Under the pieces are notes generated by a model. It was not told the DNA's origin. It saw only the letters and a list, made by a program, of their open reading frames with translations, and made no database searches. The position numbers and the translations under genes were made by a program. Below, piece by piece: positions 59,901 through 64,000 of a DNA stretch of 64,000 nt. Every line of letters starts with the position of its first letter. The stretch's first letter is position 1. The stretch lies in contig SIJG01000191.1 of assembly GCA_023374025.1 (NCBI GenBank), positions 22,494 to 86,493 of the forward strand. Reading direction: 5' to 3'. This DNA comes from Heterodera schachtii (taxonomy: Eukaryota > Nematoda > Chromadorea > Rhabditida > Heteroderidae).

Positions 59901-61106
59901 GAGTGTTTTATTAACTTTTGCCTAACAAAAAATAATATATTACTTAATTTAATTTTTATTTGGATATAACCTTTTTTCTAAATTTTTGCATTAAATACGT
60001 AATCAAAAAAATTATTTTACATATAAATATGATTATCGTAATAATCTTCTCTCATTTCATGTGCATGCACCATTAGTGTGCAAATTTTAATTTGAAATTG
60101 TTTTAATTTTCGAATATTTATTTGTTAAATTATATTTTTTAATAATTTTTTAAATATATTAAACTGTTTAGTCCTAGGGTTGGCAAAAAATGTTATAGAA
60201 AAACATATTTTGATGTTATATTAGTGATTTTTTATTGATAAGCACAAATTAACAATTAACTGTCTCGCTTTTTTTTCTGTAAATAAAAATTTTTAATGTT
60301 ATCTATATTATAAATTTTTAAATAAATCTTTTTTTTAAGAGTCTCATGAGAATTTTTAATTTGGTGTATTTAAATAAACAGATATAAATCTGAATTTGCA
60401 GTGTTTCATGTCTTATTAATTTCTTACTTACTGTTAGTTTTTTTCTCATCAAGGATGGTCTTTAAAAAAATACAGTTTGTAAATTTTCACATGATTTTTT
60501 TTTGGATTTAATCCAAAAATTAATTTTTATTTTATTTTATTAAAAAAAAGTTGACATATTTAATTTTAAAAGCAATTATATTTGTCTTTTTTTTATAAAT
60601 AAAAACTTTATACCTATTACACCTTCGACTCTTAACTTGATTTAACCTATTTTTTATTATAATTGTTATTTTTTGCTGATTAGTTAAACTATTTTTTCCT
60701 AATACTAAAAAACATATTTTTTAAATGAATGTTTTAATCATCAAAAGAGCTAGTTGTAATTTTTATTTATATATTTTTTTGAATATTAATCAAATATTTG
60801 ATGCCTTACTTATCAAGGATTAAAATAAGCTAGCTAAGTTTTTATCTGAAATTTTATTCCCACGTTTTTTTCCAATGTCGTAGATTTTGTTTTAATTGTT
60901 ATTTTGCATTGTTTCATTCTTTAATTAAATCTGTAATTTCTATATATGTATATGAATTACACTACATTTTCGATTTCTTATTTCTTATTTTTTATTTTTT
61001 TGGCTTTTTTGTTTTGTGCTATTTGATGCTGTTTTATGTTTTTGTATCTTTAGGCACATATTTATGATTTGAAATCTAAGTTCAGTTAATTAAGATGTAA
61101 TTTCAG
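56966..61106. other. AT-rich interval, nothing firm
   Basis: No gene supported. A worn relic of the GC-hairpin repeat lies at ~58,362-58,392 (CTCCGGCGGCGCG...GGCATTGCC). An (AAAAT)n stretch lies near 58,205-58,228. Confidence 0.55.
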
Positions 61107-61352
61107 ATTGCAAATGGCACTGATACGCAATTTGAATGTAATGACAAGCGTTTTCCGGACTTCCGGGATTTGAAGGGGATGATTTGTTCGCCTTTTTCAT
61201 TATCCATAACAAAAAGAGTATCCTATTTGAGGGTATTCATAAAATTTCACATCGCTATGTTAAATGCAATACCAACAGTACTGGGTGAAAACTTTACCAA
61301 AAAAAAAAATTCCCAAAATTTCTCCCAACTATTTTCAATGATCATCAATTGA
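61107..61352 (+). CDS. Candidate exon, unknown secreted or extracellular-type product
   Basis: A TAATTTCAG acceptor is followed by 81 open codons to TAA. The first ~45 look coding: NGTDTQFECNDKRFPDFRDL, a second cysteine in GMICSPFSLSITKRVSYLR, and a glycosylation-like NGT. The last ~20 are Lys/Asn/Gln/Phe-rich and probably intron; plausible donors are AGG|GTATTC (~61,231) or TGG|GTGAAA (~61,285). No domain is recognised. A short exon-like segment 0.85 kb downstream (62,209-62,269) may belong to the same gene. Confidence 0.35.
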   Translation: MANGTDTQFECNDKRFPDFRDLKGMICSPFSLSITKRVSYLRVFIKFHIAMLNAIPTVLGENFTKKKNSQNFSQLFSMIIN

Positions 61353-62208
61353 AACGGTATCTTTAACAAATCTATGAAAATTTTTAAATAGAATTCAATT
61401 TTTTTGTTTAGAAAAATATTATTCACTCTGTTTTTTATTCAGGCAAAATTCCGTTCTTTTTAATTGCAATGATAAATTTTTTTAATATTTCAATGAATTT
61501 TTGTTCTTATTTCCATGGTTTTTTATCGCGTAAATTTGTTTCCAGCAGGCGGCGATTTATCGAAAATATTCTAGATGGCTTCTTAATTAATAACTGTTTA
61601 TAGAATTAACAAAATTATTTTAATGAAAAATAATTATTTATTTTTCACATAAATGTTTCTCTATTATTTCTGATTGTTCACAGCTATGTTTTCTATTCCT
61701 TCATTTCAATTAATGTTTTCTTTAGTGTTTTCATTTCATTTACATAATCAAATATTTTTTTTCCAAAACAAAAAATATTAAATATGCCTTAGCTTCGATA
61801 TTTTAGGCTTAGCTTTGTTGTGTTTTCAACGTTGATTTAGGTAATTATTATAAAATTTTTAACCCATGTTCTGCAATAAAAGCGTACATTAATTTATGAT
61901 CTTGACTTAGTTCATCTTTTAAATTCTTCGGGTTGTTCAGCAATTCCTGTCATATTGTTACCTTTTTTTGTTTTAAGTATATTGAATGTTCTTCTTCTTA
62001 CAATTTTCATAAAAGGATAATTTTTTATTATAATCTGTTTTTAGTAAATTTATGCGTTTATTCTCATGTATAACCACAATTTTTTTAAACAATGCTTAGT
62101 ATCCGACTAATAATGTAATGAATTGAACTTTTATGTTTAAGTATTTTTTTTACATAAAATTTCATTTTTAAATTCTAACTTTAAAATAATTTTTTGAATA
62201 TTATTTAG

Positions 62209-62269
62209 CAGACTATTTATTGTTCCATAATGAAGATCTCGAGAAGCTAAGCGGGCTTTTCTTTTGCAG
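62209..62269 (+). CDS. Candidate internal exon, 61 nt
   Basis: Acceptor TATTATTTAG, donor GCAG|GTTTGT. Read with two leading bases it encodes DYLLFHNEDLEKLSGLFFC without stops and leaves two bases at the end. Sharp borders and a coding-like peptide in AT-rich DNA support an exon. The gene is not identified; it may follow the 61,107 exon on the same strand. Confidence 0.3.
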
Positions 62270-64000
62270 GTTTGTTATAATATTTCCATAAATACATTTA
62301 GTCTTTATTATTAAAATTCTTGTTATATTTATTTTTATTTATTTTGGATTCTTTTAATTTTAAATTTGGATTTATTTCTTAGTTGAAATTTATCTTAAAA
62401 TATAATAAATAATTCTTGCTTTGTCTTTGTATTTAATTTACTTATACTTTTTTGTTGTAAGGCCTATTTCAATTCAAATTTATTTTTAACTAAAATTATT
62501 AAATCTCATTGTTATTATTGTAAAAAGATTTTACTGAATGAAGTTTTTTAATTTGGTAATTTGTTATGTGTTTAAATATACCCGAAATTACTAATTATAA
62601 ATTATTTATTTGGTATATTAAATTTTTTATATTATTGATTGTTATAGAATTATTTTATGTTCATTTAGATCTGTCTGTCTCATTAATTACATATTATGCA
62701 CTTTTGTAATTAAATAATTCTGAAACCAACAAATAGATTAATACAAATTTTATTACTCAATGTAATTAGTATTTAATATGTTTGAACTAAATTAATATAA
62801 TTTACATTTTACAATTAATAATCGAATAAAATTAAATTGTTTTATGAGATTATTAAATTAAACTTAATGTATTTTATTTTGATTATTTATTCTCGTTACT
62901 AACAAAATTTCTTTATATATTTTTTAATTTCCGCCACTACTTTAGTTCATTACATAGGTGTATGCACAGCGTATTCATTTTTTGTTATTTAACTTAAATA
63001 ATGATAATTCCAAGTTGTTACTTCATGCAGTTTTTATTTTTATGAACATTCAAATATTTATTTATTTTAAATAAATTTATTAGATTATTTTTTCAAAAAT
63101 TAACTGAACAATTTGTATTTTATAAGGTTTCTAATATTTATTTTATTTAATAGAATATTTTCATTAAAGATATAAGATTTTTTGATTTAAATTTTACTTG
63201 CATTAATTAATTTCTTGGATTTCTCATTTTTACTTTTAAAAAAATAATTTTATTTTTATTTGTCCATTCTTATAAATTATAAAATATGTTTAAACATTAA
63301 TAATTTGATTCTATTGCCAAGTAAGTTCCATCATTTGAAATTTTAAAATTAAAAAATATAAATCACTAATTAACAATGATCAATTCTTTTATTATAAAAA
63401 ATTATATGAAAGTGTTATTGTTCAATCCCAAGGTTAATGGTGTTGGTCCATGAAGTCATGGATGTATTGCAGAGGAATGGAAATTTGGTGGGAAAGGAAT
63501 AGTTTGAATGGATGAAAAGCCTTGGAGCCATGGATTAACACCCTCTTAATTCCTAGCCAAATTTTTTTCTTCTATATGTGAAAACCTCTATTTCTCATCT
63601 TTTATTTAAAATTAAAATAATTTTAATTCGAATTCGAATTGTTATTTTTTATAATCGTTATTTACTCTTTTATTTAGAATTTGTTTTTCATTTTACAATG
63701 CCATTTCATGTAAATCATTATGATGCAAATGAATTTCATTCACTCTTGGCCTATTTATGTAAAATGTAAACAAATATTTTTAATTTTTGTTTTTTGTAAA
63801 TGGTTCTTCTATTTATCACTCTGGACAAACACTAATATAATTCGCATTGTTTTAATTTAATCGATAATAGTTTTCTTGAAATAATTGGTATTACACAGCT
63901 ATTTTAGGTATTTAATATTGGATCATTCTGTGGTTGGTAGGTATATTATTTGAATACATTTTTAAGCAAATAATAATGATTGATTGTATTTCATTTACAT
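62270..64000. other. AT-rich interval with weak exon-like patches
   Basis: A GC-richer patch at 63,420-63,550 reads MVLVHEVMDVLQRNGNLVG on plus before a stop, and 63,690-63,766 reads MPFHVNHYDANEFHSLLAYL to TAA. Either may be part of a gene continuing from 62,269 or beyond the window, but no splice structure could be built. Confidence 0.35.

Noticed and set aside
1..64000. tRNA, rRNA, spliced-leader or telomere repeats
   Set aside because: No credible tRNA T-loop with cloverleaf arms, no SL1-like leader, no rRNA block and no TTAGGC array were found by eye; a covariance-model scan would settle this.

Overview
The window looks like very AT-rich nuclear DNA from a nematode. The reasons are the first two exons of a nematode-type serpentine chemoreceptor, TTTTCAG-type splice acceptors, and retroelements of the Ty3/gypsy (K02A2.6-like) and BEL/Pao kinds. 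The extreme AT content and the repeat load would fit a root-knot nematode (Meloidogyne-like). The species is an inference; no ribosomal, tRNA or spliced-leader gene was found to confirm it. No long intact host gene is present.

Layout: 1-9,990 is AT-rich DNA with only weak exon-like islands. A decayed BEL/Pao gag piece (9,992-10,303, minus) abuts a continuous 22.5-kb satellite block (10,279-32,776). The block holds four unrelated satellite families: A (~356 bp), B (~124 bp), C (~127 bp) and D (~262 bp). It also holds two inverted, internally permuted copies of a GC-rich mosaic unit here called X. A-B-X on the left is mirrored by X-B-A on the right, with shared private mutations, so this is a true inverted duplication. 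D also switches strand at 24,103. Each D monomer carries the same 33-codon helix-turn-helix-like reading frame.

From 32,777 to 39,316 the DNA is AT-rich and contains a broken gene for a secreted, lysine-rich protein with helix-turn-helix segments (34,905-35,560), a pair of ~210-bp direct repeats around it, and a GC-richer exon candidate (35,826-36,011). A young, non-autonomous Ty3/gypsy element lies at 39,322-41,925. It has 244-bp LTRs with two differences, a TTAGA target duplication, a 494-residue gag-protease frame, and all of reverse transcriptase, RNase H and the integrase core missing. Just beyond it, on the minus strand, sit two exons of a chemoreceptor gene (42,461-42,887).

The right third (43,000-64,000) is AT-rich. 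Notable items are a dispersed GC-hairpin repeat, a 1.3-kb non-autonomous hAT element with a perfect 8-bp target duplication (55,642-56,957) that contains a large perfect hairpin, and several short exon-like islands. The window reads as a satellite-rich, gene-poor domain with recent transposon activity rather than a set of co-operating genes.
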